From JANSWP01 sp041941305 (GTDB lineage: Bacteria; Bacteroidota; Bacteroidia; Chitinophagales; Saprospiraceae), in contig JBGTQJ010000049.1 of the NCBI GenBank assembly GCA_041941305.1, positions 4,666 to 68,665 of the forward strand: a DNA stretch of 64,000 bases, given 5' to 3'. A program made the position numbers and the translations under genes. Every line of letters begins with the position of its first letter. Position 1 is the first letter of the stretch. The notes under the pieces were generated by a model. The model was not told the DNA's origin. It worked only from the letters and a program-made list of their open reading frames with translations, and ran no database searches. Shown in pieces: positions 34,401 to 49,400 of this stretch.

Positions 34401-37400
34401 GTCATAAACCAAAGTGCCATCACTTTGCCCTGGACAACTTACGGAAGGATTCGTCAGAGATATTACTGCTCCGGCTACATTATCAGTAAGTACAAACGTA
34501 ATTTCCTTGGAACAGCCAGTTTGATTATCTAATACAGAAACCACATAAGTTCCAGCTGACAAATCAGACCTGGAAGTACCTTGTGTACCATCATCCCAGG
34601 TAACTAAATAATCATTGGAACCGCCCTGAATTTGAATCAAAACAGCACCATTTGCCTCACCGCAAGTTGGTTCGGAAGCAATATTTGCTTGAACATTAAT
34701 TGGACTGGATCCATCAATTTCAATTTCCAAAACATCAATACAATTGGTTACGGGATCTGTCACAGTGATTGTATAAATTCCAGCTGACAAATCATCTCTT
34801 GCGGCCCCGCTACCACTATCACTCCAGGAATAACCGTAATTATCTGGACTCAAAGTAGCTGTACCATCAGACGCCGTACAGGTAGCAGCAGTTATGGAAG
34901 TAACAATTGCTTGCGGACCATCCTGATTACCAATGACGATGGATGCCTCAACGAAGCATGTTAGATCATCTGCATTGCTGATAGTCACTCCATAAGTACC
35001 TGCTGCCAATCCTGTGGCGGTGTTTGTGTTGGTCACAGTGTTGTACCAAGTGTATGTGTAAGTAAGGTTTTCATTTTCCAACTCAATTGTAATTGAGCCA
35101 TTGTTTTCACTACAGCTAGCATCCTGGGTAATGATATTTGCGATAACTGGTTGCTCACAGCTTGTCGTGCAATCTTCTTCAATTTCCAAAGTCACAATGG
35201 TCTGACAAGTTGGATCACTGACCCAAGCTACGGTCACATTGTAATTTCCAGCTGGTAGATTAGAAGCAGTGTTTGCTGTACTGATTCCACCTGTCCACGT
35301 AAAGTTGTAATCGCTTAGATTTCCAATTACTGATATTTGGGCTACCCCATCCGCATTCCCACAAGTCGCATCACTTGTATTTATGTTGGAAACAACTGGT
35401 TCATCACAACCAGTTGTACAGTCATCCTCTATTAGGATACTTGTAATGGTTTGGCAAGAAGGATCTGAAGTTAATGTAATCGTTACTTCATAAGTGCCAG
35501 CTGCAAGTCCAGTCACAAAATTTGTAGTAGATACATCTCCCGTCCAGGCAAATGTATAGTCAGCTGTGTTGCCTTGCATTAATACCGTTGCCGTTCCATC
35601 TGAATTCTGACAAGTCGCATCGGTTGTAGAAATATTGGATACCACAGGATCATCACAGCCGCCTGTTTGACAGTCATCAATGATGGTAATATTTTGAATT
35701 GTAATTGAACAGTTATTTTCATCCAAAACAGTTACCTCATAAATTCCTGCATCTAAATCTGTTCGATTTTGAGGATCATTGCCTCCTCCCAAATCGCTCC
35801 AGTTGAAGCTGTAATCTCCTATTCCACCATTTACACTTAATTGAATGGTTCCACCATTGATACAATCCTGATTAGTGGCATTGATAAAGGCATTTAAAGC
35901 TTCAGGCGCTGTAACCTCAAAGCATTCCTGACCTGCAAGACAGCCATTCGCATCAGCAATTACTATACAATAGGTTCCTTCAGATAGATTACCATTTTGA
36001 ACTGCATCTCCATTGCTTGCAATGATTTCAATCGTTGCAGGTGCCGCAAAATTGGTTTGGTAACTAATTGTAAAATCAGCCGTACCATTCTGATCTCCCT
36101 TACAATCCAATATTAAATCTGAAACTGAAATAGTTGCACCCGCTACGTCGTCAGAAAGTACAAAGGAAGTGGTGGTCTCACATCCTGAAATATTGTCAAT
36201 TACAGTCACTTCATAAGTTCCAGCAGGTAGATTGATTCTGGTTTGCCCTACTCCTCCATCACTCCATTGGTAAGTGTAATTACCAGTTCCAGCATGAGCT
36301 TGAATTGTTACAGAACCATTCGTATTTCCACAGGTTGGTGGTACAATATCCATGGCTTCTGCCTGAAGTGGGCTTTCTGTTTCTATAAACACTTCTAAAA
36401 TACTTGTACAGCCAGTCGCCGGATCTGTAACGGTCACAAAGTGCTTACCAGCAACTAAATTAGTTCTGGAAGCACTTGTGCCGCCATCACTCCATTGATA
36501 ACTATACGAGTTCGGAGCTAGGGATGCCACTCCATCGGAGGCATTACAATTCGCAGGAGTAGTGGAGGCTATCTGAGCTTGTGGACCGTCTGTATTGCCA
36601 ATGACGATTGTTGTTTCAGTGAAACAATCCGGGTCATCCACAAAAGCTATGGTAACCTCATAAACTCCTGATTCTAAGTTAACTGCATTATTTGTCGAAC
36701 TAATATCATTGGTCCATGTGAAAGTTAAATCGCTTAAATCTTCAACCATAAAGATGGTCACAGCACCACCAGATTCTCCGCATTTGGCATCCGTAATGAT
36801 GGTACTGGCGATGACCGGCTCACTACATGTTTTGTTGCAATCGTCTTCTATCAAAATAGAAACTATGGTGTTACAATCTGGATCATTGGGTTGAGCTATT
36901 GTGACCTCATATATACCTGCGACAAGGGTATTTGAAGTATTGATGGTGCTCACATCATTTGTCCAGGTATAAGCGTAATCAATCCAGTTCCCCTGCATTT
37001 CAATGGTAGCACCTCCATCCGCATTGCCACATGAAGCATCTGAAGTTGTAATTTGAATGACTACTGGTTCATCACAACCAGTGTTACAGTCTTCTTCTAT
37101 AGTCACAAAAACTACTGTAAAACAGGTTGGATCACTGACTTGCGCAATGGTTACAGAATAAGCACCAGCCGCCAAATCGGTTGCCATGTTTGTAGTACTT
37201 GAATTTCCAGACCAGTTGTAAAGGAAATCATCCGAATTGCCTTGAACCTGAATTGTTGCAGTACCATCAGCTACCTGACAAGTCGCTTCAGTTGTATTGA
37301 TGTTGACAACAACTGGTTCATCACAACCACCAGTTTGGCAATCATCTTCAATTACAATTCCAGATAGTACTTTTTGACACAAGTTTTCATCAGAAATGGT

Positions 37401-40400
37401 CACAGCATAGGTTCCTGGAGATAAGTCTGTTCTGGAAGCCTGAGTATTTCCATCATTCCAGGAGTAGGTTAGAAGCCCGGTTCCGCCTGAAACAGTCAAA
37501 ATAATCCCACCACCTTCATTACAATTTGCATTTTGAGAACTAACGGAAGCAAACAATTCTTGCGGTTCAGTCACTTCAAAACATGCTTGACCTGCAATAC
37601 ATCCATTGCCATCACTTACAATAATACAATAAGTGCCTACGCCCATACTGCCATCCTGAACTGTGCTGTCATTGACATCTACTATCTCAATAGAAGCAGG
37701 TTGGACAAAAGCAGGGTCGTAGGTCACATTGTAATTACTGGAAGCATCATTGGCACCAAAACAGCTAACTGCCACCTCCTGAGCAATAACCTGAGCGACG
37801 GCTACATTGTCAGTCAAAGTAAAGGTTGCCATTGCAGAGCACCCTGAAACATCGTCTGTGGCAGTCACTGTGTAAGTTCCTGAGAGGAGATCGTTACGTG
37901 AGTCCCCTGAGCCGCCATCGCTCCAATTGTAAGTATAAGTGCCATTGATGGAAGGATTTACAGACACATTACCGTTCGCTTCTCCACAACTTGGTTGGGT
38001 GTTGATTACAAATGATAACTCAAGTGGATTGGTCTCTTCTATTTCAATTTCTATCACTTCTGAACATCCAGTCACTGCATCTGTAGCTGTAACCAGGTAA
38101 ATACCAGAAGTAAGACCATCCCGGAACGTTTCATTGCTACCATCGCTCCAAGAAAAGTTATAACCAGGAGCAAGTTGTGCGGAGCCGTTAGCCTGTCCGC
38201 AGGTAGCAGGTGTGGTATTCAAAAGTTGTGGCTGAGGACCCTCTTCATTTCCTATGAGGATATTGATGATGGTCTGGCAAGTGTCAGAGGCGAGCGTAAT
38301 GGTCACTTCGTAAGCACCTGCTTCCAAATTATCAGCTTCGTTTGAAGTACTAATATTTTGAGGCCATGCAAATACGAAATCATCCAATTCGCCGTCCATA
38401 GTGATGTGGGCACTTCCATTTGATTCGTCGCAAGTCGCGTCGGTTGTATTGATGAATAGAACTTCTGGTGTTTCGCAAGGCGTAGCCTGGCAATCATTCT
38501 CAATCACCAAATTATCTAAAACAAATTCACAATTATTGGAATCTGTGATAGTTGCAGTATAGTTTCCTTCAGAAAGGTCATTTCTATGTTGTGGTCCATT
38601 ATTTCCTCCTAAGTCAGACCATTGGAAATTATAGGGTGCCGTACCGTTGGCCAAACTTGTAATAATCGACCCACCAATATTGCAATCTGCATTGGTGGTG
38701 CTGGCAGAAACTTCAAACAAAGATTCGGATTCAATTTCCACATTCAGGAAGCTTTGACAACCTGTAATCAGATCAGTAACAGTTACTTCATAAGTACCAG
38801 CAGGCAAATCGTTCCTGTTAAATCCATTTCCACCGTCACTCCATTCATAACCATAAACGGAAGGATTCAAGGTTGCCGATCCATCAGCTGCATCGCATGT
38901 CGCATTGGTTATTGATTGAATATTGGCTTGGGGATTGTCATTATTGTCAACCGTAATACTCAATTCAGTCTGGCAAGTATCTCCTTGTACTGTTATTCTA
39001 ACATCATAAGTACCGGCTCCAATTCCAGTTGCAATATTTGAAGAACTAACAATAGGCGACCATTCAAAAATAAAATCATTGATATCGCCTTCCATTTCAA
39101 TAAATATTGCACCATCCTGACTTCCACAATTGGTATCTTGCACATCAATACTTGCGACAACAGGCTCCTCGCAGCTTGTGGAACAGTCTTCATCAACTGT
39201 GATTGCAATTGCAGTTTCACAATCTGGATCATTTACCCATTCGATGGTCACCTGATAAGTTCCAGAAGGCAAATTAATTGCTGTATTGGTTGAAGCCACA
39301 TCATTTTGCCAAATGAAATTGTAATTACTCAAGGTTCCTTCCATCTCAATGGTAATCGTTCCATCTGCTGTTTGACAGGAAGCATCAATGATTTCAATTT
39401 CGGAAATAGCTGGCTCGTCACAGGAAATGACACAATCGTCTTCAATCAGAATATTTTGCAAAGTTTTGGAGCAACCGTTTTCATCCGTTATTGTTACCGA
39501 ATAATTGTTAGGCAACAAATCAGTTCTGAAGGATGCTGTATTTCCATCGTTCCATGAATAGGTAATGTTGCCGCTGCCTCCTGAAACTGAAAGCGTTATT
39601 TCACCTCCTGTGTTGCAATTTGCATTTTGAGATTGAACAGCAACAATTAATTCCTGAGGCTCTATCACTTCAAAACATCCTTCTCCAGCCATACAACCAT
39701 TCGCATCCTTCACAACGATGCAATAATTTCCTGGAATCAGGGTTCCATTTTGGACCACATTTCCAAGGCTATTTTGGATTTCGATGCTGGCTGGTTGAGC
39801 AAAACCAGTTTCGTAATCGATGTCATAAGTAATATCGCCATCCTTTGCGTCAAAACAGCTTACTGAAATATCAGAAACTGTTACAGATGCTCCAGAAATA
39901 TTATCTGTCAATGTGAATGTAGTGACTGCCTCACAATTGTTATCTGTATTAGTTACAGTAACAGAATAAATGCTAGCCATCAAATCATCCCTCAAATCGC
40001 CTGTTCCACCATCACTCCAATTGTAAGTATAATTTCCTGAAATGTTAGGATTGATACTTACAACCCCATTGGCTTCCCCACAAGAAGGTTCAGCATTCAC
40101 AACTACCTGGATATCCAGTGGATTTGTTTCATATATTTCCACCTGGGCAACCGTTACACAATTGTTTTGGTCTGTAGCCGTCACTTGATAGACACCTGAA
40201 GCCAAGTCATTTCTAAAGGCACCCGTTCCGCCATCGCTCCAATCAAACTGATAGTCGGGAGCGAATTGGGCGGAACCATCGGAATTACCACAAGTGGCAT
40301 CCGTGGTGTTGAGCAATTGTGGATTTGGTCCGTCGATATTTCCGACAAGGATACTTATTTCAGTTGAGCAGGTATCGGAAATGTTGGTGATGGTAACATT

Positions 40401-43400
40401 ATAAGTTCCAGCAGCCAAATCTTGTGCTTCATTGTTACTACTGACATTCGGCGACCATACAAAATTGTAGGAAGCTGGATCGTCAATCATGACAATACTC
40501 GCACTACCGTCGGAATTGCCGCACAATGCATCAGTTGTGTTGGTAAACAACACTTCGGGTGCATCGCAGCCAGGTACACAATCATCTTCGATGGTAAAGT
40601 TAAAAATCAAAGAACAGCTACGGCTATCCGTAATGGTCACAGTGTAAATGCCCACATCAAGCCCGCTGCGGTTTTGCGGATTGTCATTGCCAGCGAGGTC
40701 ATTCCAATCGAAGAAATAAGGTTGCGTACCACCGGCTACAGAAATCGTGACAGTCCCGGAGCTATCACAGGTTTTGTTTTCGACCACGCTATCCGCTGAA
40801 AGTGCCTGGGGTTCAGTTACCTCGAAACAGGCTTCTCCTGCTTGACAACCATCGGCATCCAATACGATGACACAATGATTACCAGGTGCAAGATTGCCAT
40901 TTGTCTGAAGGATTCCTGAATTGTTTCGTATTTCGATGGTTTCGGGTGTTGCGAAACCAGGTTCTAAATTCACATTATAGATTACAGTTGCATCAGTTTC
41001 TCCATAACAGCTTACCGATGTATCATTAGTCGTCACTGTTGCACCTGAAACGCTGTCGTTAATGACAAATGTAATCTCAGCTATACAGCCAATTTGATTA
41101 TCAGTAACAGTCACTGTGTAAGTACCGGCAGCCAAATCATCATAGGAAGCAGCATCTCCACCATTGTTCCAAACGTAAGTGTAGTTTCCGCTTCCATTTC
41201 CTAAAATTTCCACATGACCATTGTTATCTCCACATGTAGGTTCATCAATGATATTGGCTTGTAATTCAAAGGGGTTATTTTCTTCAATTTCCACTTCAAT
41301 CGTAATTGAACAATCACTAACAGGATCAGTAACTGTAACTATATGGATTCCACTACTCAAATCTGTTCTACTTGCCTGAGTATTGCCATCGCTCCATAAA
41401 TAATTGTAAGTCAAAGGTGATAAAATAGCTCCTCCGTCTGCCAATTCACAATTCGCAGGACTGGTAGATTCAATATCCACCAAAGGAGTTCCCAAATCAG
41501 CAATAGCAAATGAGATTTCCGTAGAACAAGTATCTCCAGGTACCGATATAGTGACATCATATGTTCCAGGAGCCAGATCATTAGCTGTACTAGAATTACT
41601 TACATCAGGTGACCATGTATAATCAAAATCAGCCATATTGCCCGCTACCTCAATAACTGCATTACCATTATTTTCATTGCAAGAAGCATCCTGTACGTCA
41701 ATAGCATTGACGGCAGGAGCTTCGCATGATTGTGCACAGTCATTGATTATTCCGATATTATCCATCACTGTAACACAATCATTCTCATCAACAAGGGTCA
41801 CGGCATAAGTTCCTTCTGGTAAATCTGAAATATTTGGTTCCGTACTTCCTGTATTCCAATTGTAAGTGTAGTTTCCTGTTCCTCCTGTAATGGTCAATGT
41901 AATTGAACCATTTTGGTCACAGTCCTTATTTTGCAGCTGAGCTTCAATACTCAATTCCTGTGGTTCAAAGACTTCAAAGCAAGCCTCACCTGCCAGGCAA
42001 CCATTGGCATCAAAGACCTGAACACAATAATTGCCTGGTACCAATCCTCCATTGATGTATTCTTCAAAATTGGTATCAATTATTTTCACATCTGCTGGTT
42101 CCACAAAACCAGGTTCCAGATCATAATCATATTCAACAAATCCGTCCAATTCACCATAACAGGATACCAGCGTGTCCTGGGCAGTTACAATTGCTGAACT
42201 TGTTTGATCTGGCAAATCAAAAGTGACTTCGCCAGTACAACCCAAATCGATATCAGTAACAGTAACAGCATAAGTACCTGCTGCCAAACCGGTTCGGGAT
42301 GTTTCAGTATTGCCGTCATTCCACAGGTAATCGAAGTTGCTACTGCCACCACTTGCCAAAATTTCTACTTCAGCATTGGCATTGCCACAGGTTGGGTATT
42401 GAATAATATTTTCGAAGACGCCTAAATTATCAGAAGAATCTATTTGAATTTCCAACTGTGTTGGGCAGGTTGCATTCAGAGGATCGAGAATTGCTACGTA
42501 ATAAGTTCCTGCAGACAAATCATTTCTGCTGCTCATTAATTGATTGTCATGATTCCACAAGTATAGGTAATCAATTGGTTCAATAGTAACAGAACCATTT
42601 CCTGCATTACAATAATCAGGAGTGGTAATCACATTGCTTGCCTGAGGACCTCCATTGCTACTAATAACGATATTCATTTCCGTCGTGCAGGATGGGTCAG
42701 AAACCAATGAAATAGTCACACCATATACTGCAGAAGATAAAGTCGTTGAACTATTCGAGAATGCAACCGGCGGATTCCAGAAGAAGTTGTAATCAGAGAG
42801 ATCACCTTCCATCTCTATGGTTGCAGTTCCGTTAGGACTTGCACAATCCGCATCGGTAGTAATTACATTGGTCACTACTGGTGGAACGCACGCTTCACAA
42901 CCATCAATGACTTCAATATCATCAATTATATATGCACAGTTATTGGCATCATAAACAGTAACACTATAGTATCCACCAATCAAATTATCTCTCTCGGATA
43001 GCACATTATTATTGCCAGCCATATCAGCCCAATCATAGAAAATGGTTCCAGTTCCTCCAATGACTGTTAAGGAAATAGATCCCATTTCTGTACAAGTCTG
43101 ATGTTCCACATTTACTGTCACCTGGATTGATTCAGGATCCACAATTACAAAACAACCCTGAGCTGCCAAACAACCATTTCCATCATAAATCAAAGCACAA
43201 TAATCATTTCCAACAGGTAGTTGTCCATTAAATACTTCGTTTCCAGCTCCGTCTACAAAAACCGTATCAGCCGGATGCACAAAATCGGGCGGGAAGGTCA
43301 CTGTGTAATCTGCCAATCCGTCGCTGGCTCCCGGGCAACTGGTATATCCTCCTTCAATGCTAATATTCGCTGGCACCGTTACCATATCCGTAACGATTAC

Positions 43401-46400
43401 AGTGGTTATATTTTCGCAATCCGAATCCAAATCTGAAACAGTAACAGCATAAGTACCTGCTGCCAAATCAGTTCTTGAAGCATTGGTATTGCCATCTGGC
43501 CAGCTATAACTATAATTGCCAGAACCTCCGCTGGTAACTAAAATACTAGCTCCTCCATCGGCGTTTCCACAAGTGGATTCGGAATCCATTTGACCAGATA
43601 CAATTAAATCGTTATCAAAATTGACTTGGATATCAGCAAAGATAGTCTCACATCCTTCAGGTGTAGAAATGGTTACATGGTAAGTACCTGCTGCCAAATC
43701 AGTTCTATCCTGTTCATCATTCGTCCCTGCCATATCTTCCCAATCAAAAGTATAGTCGCTGCTTGAACCCTGATTGGTCAAAGTGATTTCTCCGGAATTC
43801 ATGCAATCCGCATCAGTTACCTCCAAAGCAAAATCAGGTTGCTCACCTACTTCAACATGTACGGTATCAATTGCTTCACAAACACCAAATTCAGCATTCA
43901 ATATATAATCTCCTGCTGCCAACATTGAGACATCTGACAATTCGGGATTGGTTTCATTGGAAGTAAATCCATTGGGTCCTGTCCAGGAGTACGAATCTGC
44001 TCCGGGAGTAGCCGTAAGCTGGAGTAGGTCGCCGACACATATTGGAGTAGTACCATCTGCTACCATTGATGGCAAATCATTTACGGTGACTGAAGTTGCA
44101 GCAGTTCCGGTTCCACCACCTGGCGTTGTGATAACTACACTAATGATGTAAGTTCCAGGGGTGTATATGGAGAACATAGTGGTCTGCGCATTTGGGTCAC
44201 TAAATGACCCCCCAGTAGCGGACCACTCATAGGTGGTTCCAGGCTCATCAGGCAATGCACTGAATTGAATTTCACCGCCGCCACACATGATTGGATCCTC
44301 AGGAATAATCTGAGCATTCGCAACCGTTTGAATAACTGTAACAAGCATTACCTCTTCTGTAAAGTTGCCACAATTATCAAAAGCCGTCCATGTCCAGGTC
44401 AGCACATAACCATCAGTATTTAGTGTATTCGTTTCCTCAAATAGGATTTCTACATCCGTATCACAATTATCCGTTGCAAAGATTCCTCCTGGCACATCCG
44501 GAACCTGTTCTCCCAGGCTTAAATTCACGGTTATATCCGAAGGCACTCCTAGCAACTCAGGGGCTACATCATCTACGGCTGTTATCATTTGAACTTCAGT
44601 GGTCACATTACCACATTCATCAGTTGCCGTCCATGTTCTTGTTATGGTATAGGATTCCTGACAATTTTCAGGATCCATTTCTTCCACGTAGATCAATTGT
44701 ACATCATTGTCACAATTATCTGTTGCTGTTAAATTTGCTGGTGGATCGGGTACCTGATCACAAGCTATCGTCAAATCTGGAGGTATATTTTCTATGACTG
44801 GAGGTATATTATCAGTCGTTGTGATTATTTGTTCATGTACGGCTCCATTACCACATTCATCGCTCGCAGTCCAGGTGCGCGTGATGGTTTGCCCACAATC
44901 GTTATTCAGTACATTTTCTTCAAATGTTACAGCAATATTTGCATCGCAATTATCTGTTGCACTAATGATTTCTGCATCAGGAAGATCCGCACAATCAATG
45001 GTCAGGTCTTGTGGTGTAGTACTGAAAACTGGAGCCAACTGGTCATGAACCGTAATGATTTGTGTAGATTCAATTGCATTTCCACAATCATCGCTTGCGG
45101 TCCAGGTTCTGGTAATTAAATAATTATTGGCACAGGAACCTGGCGTGATGATATCACTAAATACGACTTGGATATCCGTATCACAATTGTCCTCTACCTG
45201 CAAGTTGGAAGAAGTTGGCACGTTGTCACAATCCACCGTCAAATCGATTGGTTCTGTAACAAAAACTGGTGCTTGGGTATCCTCAATTTCAATTACTTGT
45301 TGAACGACATCTCCATTCTGGCAATCATCCATTGCCGTCCAGGTTCTGGTAATGATTTGACCACAATCTGTATTTTCAATACTTTCTTCAAAAGTAATTT
45401 CAGTATCCGGATCACAATTATCAGAAGCAGTAACATTTAACACCGGAGGTACATCTCCGCAATCAATGGTTATATTCTGTGGTATGATATCGAAGACTGG
45501 AACAAGCACGTCAATGACAACCATTTGTTGAGTTGCCTGAACAGAATTTCCACAAAGGTCTGTAGCTGTCCAGGTTCGAGTGAGCACATAGTCGTATTCA
45601 CAAGCTCCTAAATTAATATCATCTTCATAATACCAGGAAATATTGTCCGCACAATCATCCTCCAATTCCAAATCTGGAATATCAGGAATGTTATCACAAT
45701 CCACTGTCAAATCCAATGGAGGAGAAATAATTACCGGAGGCTCAGAATCCAATAATTCCACTATCTGAGTTGCAGTAGTTTGATTGCCACAATTATCAGT
45801 CGCTGTCCAGATTCTGGTAATAGTTGTACCACAATTGGTATTGTCAAATTGCTCATCCAAAACGATATCAACCGTTTGATCGCAATTGTCCGTTGCAGTA
45901 ATTGTAGGAACACCGGGGTCTTCATTACAACTACCTGAGAAGTCATCAGGGATTCCAACCAATTCAGGTGCAACATTATCTTCTACTGTAATCGTTTGAG
46001 CATCGCTGGTCTCATTTCCACAATCATCAACCGCAGTCCAGGTTCTAATAATAATATAGGTATCATCACAAGCTCCTGGTGTAATGATGTCACTGAAATT
46101 GATGGCAATATCTGCATCACAATTGTCAGTAACAGTTGGATCTATCGCCGTAGGAATGCTGGCACAATCAACAGTTACATCCGCTGGAATATCAGTCATC
46201 ACTGGAGCTTCAGTATCTTCCACAGTAATGGTTTGGAACTCTTCAATTGTATTGCCACAACCATCTGTTGCCATCCACTTTCGAGTTATGATTTCACCAC
46301 AATCTGTCAATTCACTATTTTCTTCAAACTCTGCTACCAAACCTGGAGCACAATTATCCGAAACTGAAATATTCTGAGGCACATTTGGTATGTTGTTACA

Positions 46401-49400
46401 ATCTACTGTCAGGTCATCAGGAATATTTGTCAGTTCGGGAGGTGTATTGTCAAAGACAGCTACTTCCTGAACTCCTGTTGCAGCATTACCACAATTGTCC
46501 AAAGCCGTCCAGGTTCTGACAATTGTATAGGATTCCAGGCAATCACCTGGAGTGATGGTCTCGGTCATTGTGATTTCTACGTCATCATCGCAATTATCCG
46601 TTGCAGTTGGATCAATAGCTAAAGGAATGTCATCACATTCAGCTGTAATGTCTTCAGGAACATTCACCAATACTGGCGCTATCAAATCACCAATGCTGAT
46701 AACTTGTGAAGCCGTTGTCACATTACCACAATTATCAGTTGCCGTCCAGGTACGTATGATTCCATCATTACAATCTCCATTTTGGTTGGTCACTTCTTCA
46801 AAAGTAATTTCTACATCTGTATCACAATTATCTGTAGCGGTAACAGTCCCTGGAGCTGGTGGACTTGGCAAATTATCACAACCTGCATCTACATCATTGG
46901 GAATACCAGCAAGAACAGGAGGTGTATTGTCTTCTACTGTAATGATTTGTTCCGCAGAGCCTGTATTGCCACAATCATCAGTTGCAGTCCAGGTTCTGGT
47001 TATGATATAGGAATCTTCACAAATTCCTGGAGTAATAATGTCACTGAATAATACCGGAATATCATCATCACAGGCATCTTGAACAGTAGGATCAATTGAA
47101 GTTGGAATATCATCACATTCTACGGTAATATCAGCAGGGATGTCTACAAATGCTGGTGCTCCGTCATCTCCCACAGAAATAATCTGACTTGCAGAAGCTA
47201 CATTTCCACAATCATCAGTTGCTGTCCAGGTTCTGGTGATAGTTTGACCACATGCATTGTTTTCAATTTGTTCATCGAAGGTAACATCTACGTTTATATC
47301 GCAATTGTCGGAGGCAGTTACGACTCCAGGAGCTGGAACATCTGGTACATCATCACAATTAGAGCCAATATCGGATGGAACTCCAGCTAAAACAGGTGCT
47401 GTGTTATCTTCTACGGTCACAATTTGCTGTAGAGAAGAACTATTACCGCATTCATCAGTGGCTGTCCAGGTTCGGGTCAAGATATAGGAACCTTCACATG
47501 CTCCATCCGATTGCACCTCATCAAAAGTGATATCAACATCGCTATCACAATTATCAGTTGCAGTCAAAGTCGGTGGATTCGAATCCTCACCACATTCAAT
47601 AGTTTCATCAGTTGGAGTGGTATTAAATACCGGTGCTTCTGTATCACCAACAGTAATCCTTTGAGAAGCCACCATTGTATTGCCACAATTATCCGTAGCT
47701 GTCCACATCCTAATCAATTGATAAGCGTTTTCACAAACACCTGCTTCTGTACTTTCAGAGAAGGTAATTTCAACATCTGTATCGCAATTGTCTGTCGCTG
47801 TTACTGTTCCTGCAACAGGAGGAGGAGGTATTGAACCACAATTAGCAGTGTCGTCAGCTGGAATACCAGCAAGAACTGGTGCTTCTGAATCTTCTACGGT
47901 AATAATTTGTTCTGCTGTTTCAATATTTCCACAATCATCGGTGGCAGTCCACAATCTTGTTATGGTGTAACTGTCTTCACAAACTCCTGCTGTTGTACTT
48001 TCTGTCATATTTAGTTCAACATCATCATCACAGCTATCTGTTGCCTCGACAACACCCGGTGCCGGAGCATCAGGAATATTGGTACAGGAGACGGTAACAC
48101 TTGATGGGACGCCAACAATTGAAGGAGCACCATCATCACCTACAGAAATAATTTGTGATGCTGTACTAACATTGCCACATGCGTCGGTTGCAGTCCAGGT
48201 TCTGGTTATGGTTCGACCACAAGGGTTATCTTCAGTAGTTTCTTCGAAGGTCACTGTTACTCCATCATCACAATTATCAGTTGCCGTTACAGTACCGACT
48301 GGAGGTATATCAGGGATTTCATCACAACCCGCTCCAATATCGGCAGGTACACCCACCAAAGTAGGAGGAACGGTATCTTCTACCGTCACAATTTGTTGTG
48401 CTGAAGTGCTATTGCCACATTCATCAGTAGCAGTCCATGTTCTGGTAATCACATATTCATTTTCACAAGCACCTGGTGTAATAATATCACTAAACAGTAC
48501 TGAAATATCAGAATCACAATCATCAGTAACCGTTGGATCGACAGAAGTTGGGATATTGTCACATTCAACAGTAATGTCTTCTGGAATATCTGACAAAACA
48601 GGATCTTGAGTATCCCCAACTGTGATGATTTGGCTTATTTCACTGCTGTTGCCACAATCATCTGTGGCCGTCCAGGTCCTTGTAATTACTTGACCACAAG
48701 CAGTATCTTCAATTTGCTCATTAAATGTGATTTGAGTATCTGTATCACAATTATCTGTAGCAGTAATAATTCCTGGAGCAGGGACATCAGGAACGTTGTT
48801 ACAATCTGCTGTCAAATCAGCTGGAACACCTACCAATATTGGGGCTTCTGTATCGAATACAATAATCGTTTGGCTGGCTTCCACCTCATTACCACAATCA
48901 TCGGTTGCTGTCCATCTGCGAATTAAAGTATAACTTCCAGTACATGCCCCAGCCAATGTTTCCTCCTCAACTACCATATCAATATCGCTATCGCAATTGT
49001 CAGAGACAGTTATATCATTTGGAATTTCAGGCAAATCAGAACATTCAGCTGTGACATCAGCAGGAATATTTGATAATTCGGGAATTTCCAAATCGGTTAC
49101 ATTGATAATTTGTGAAGCAGTTGAACTATTTCCACAATCATCAGTCGCCGTCCAAATTCTAGTGATAGTCTGTCCACACGTCAGGTCTTCAACTTGTTCG
49201 TCAAAAGTAATTGCTATATCAGTGTCGCAATTATCTGAAGCTGTGATGGTTCCGGAAACTGGTAGGTCAGGAATACTATTACAATCTACATTTGCTGTTC
49301 CAGGGATTCCTGTTAATATCGGTGCCTGACTATCTTCTACAGTAATGGTTTGTGAAACTTCAGCCAGATTTCCACAATCATCAGAAGAAGACCAGGTTCT

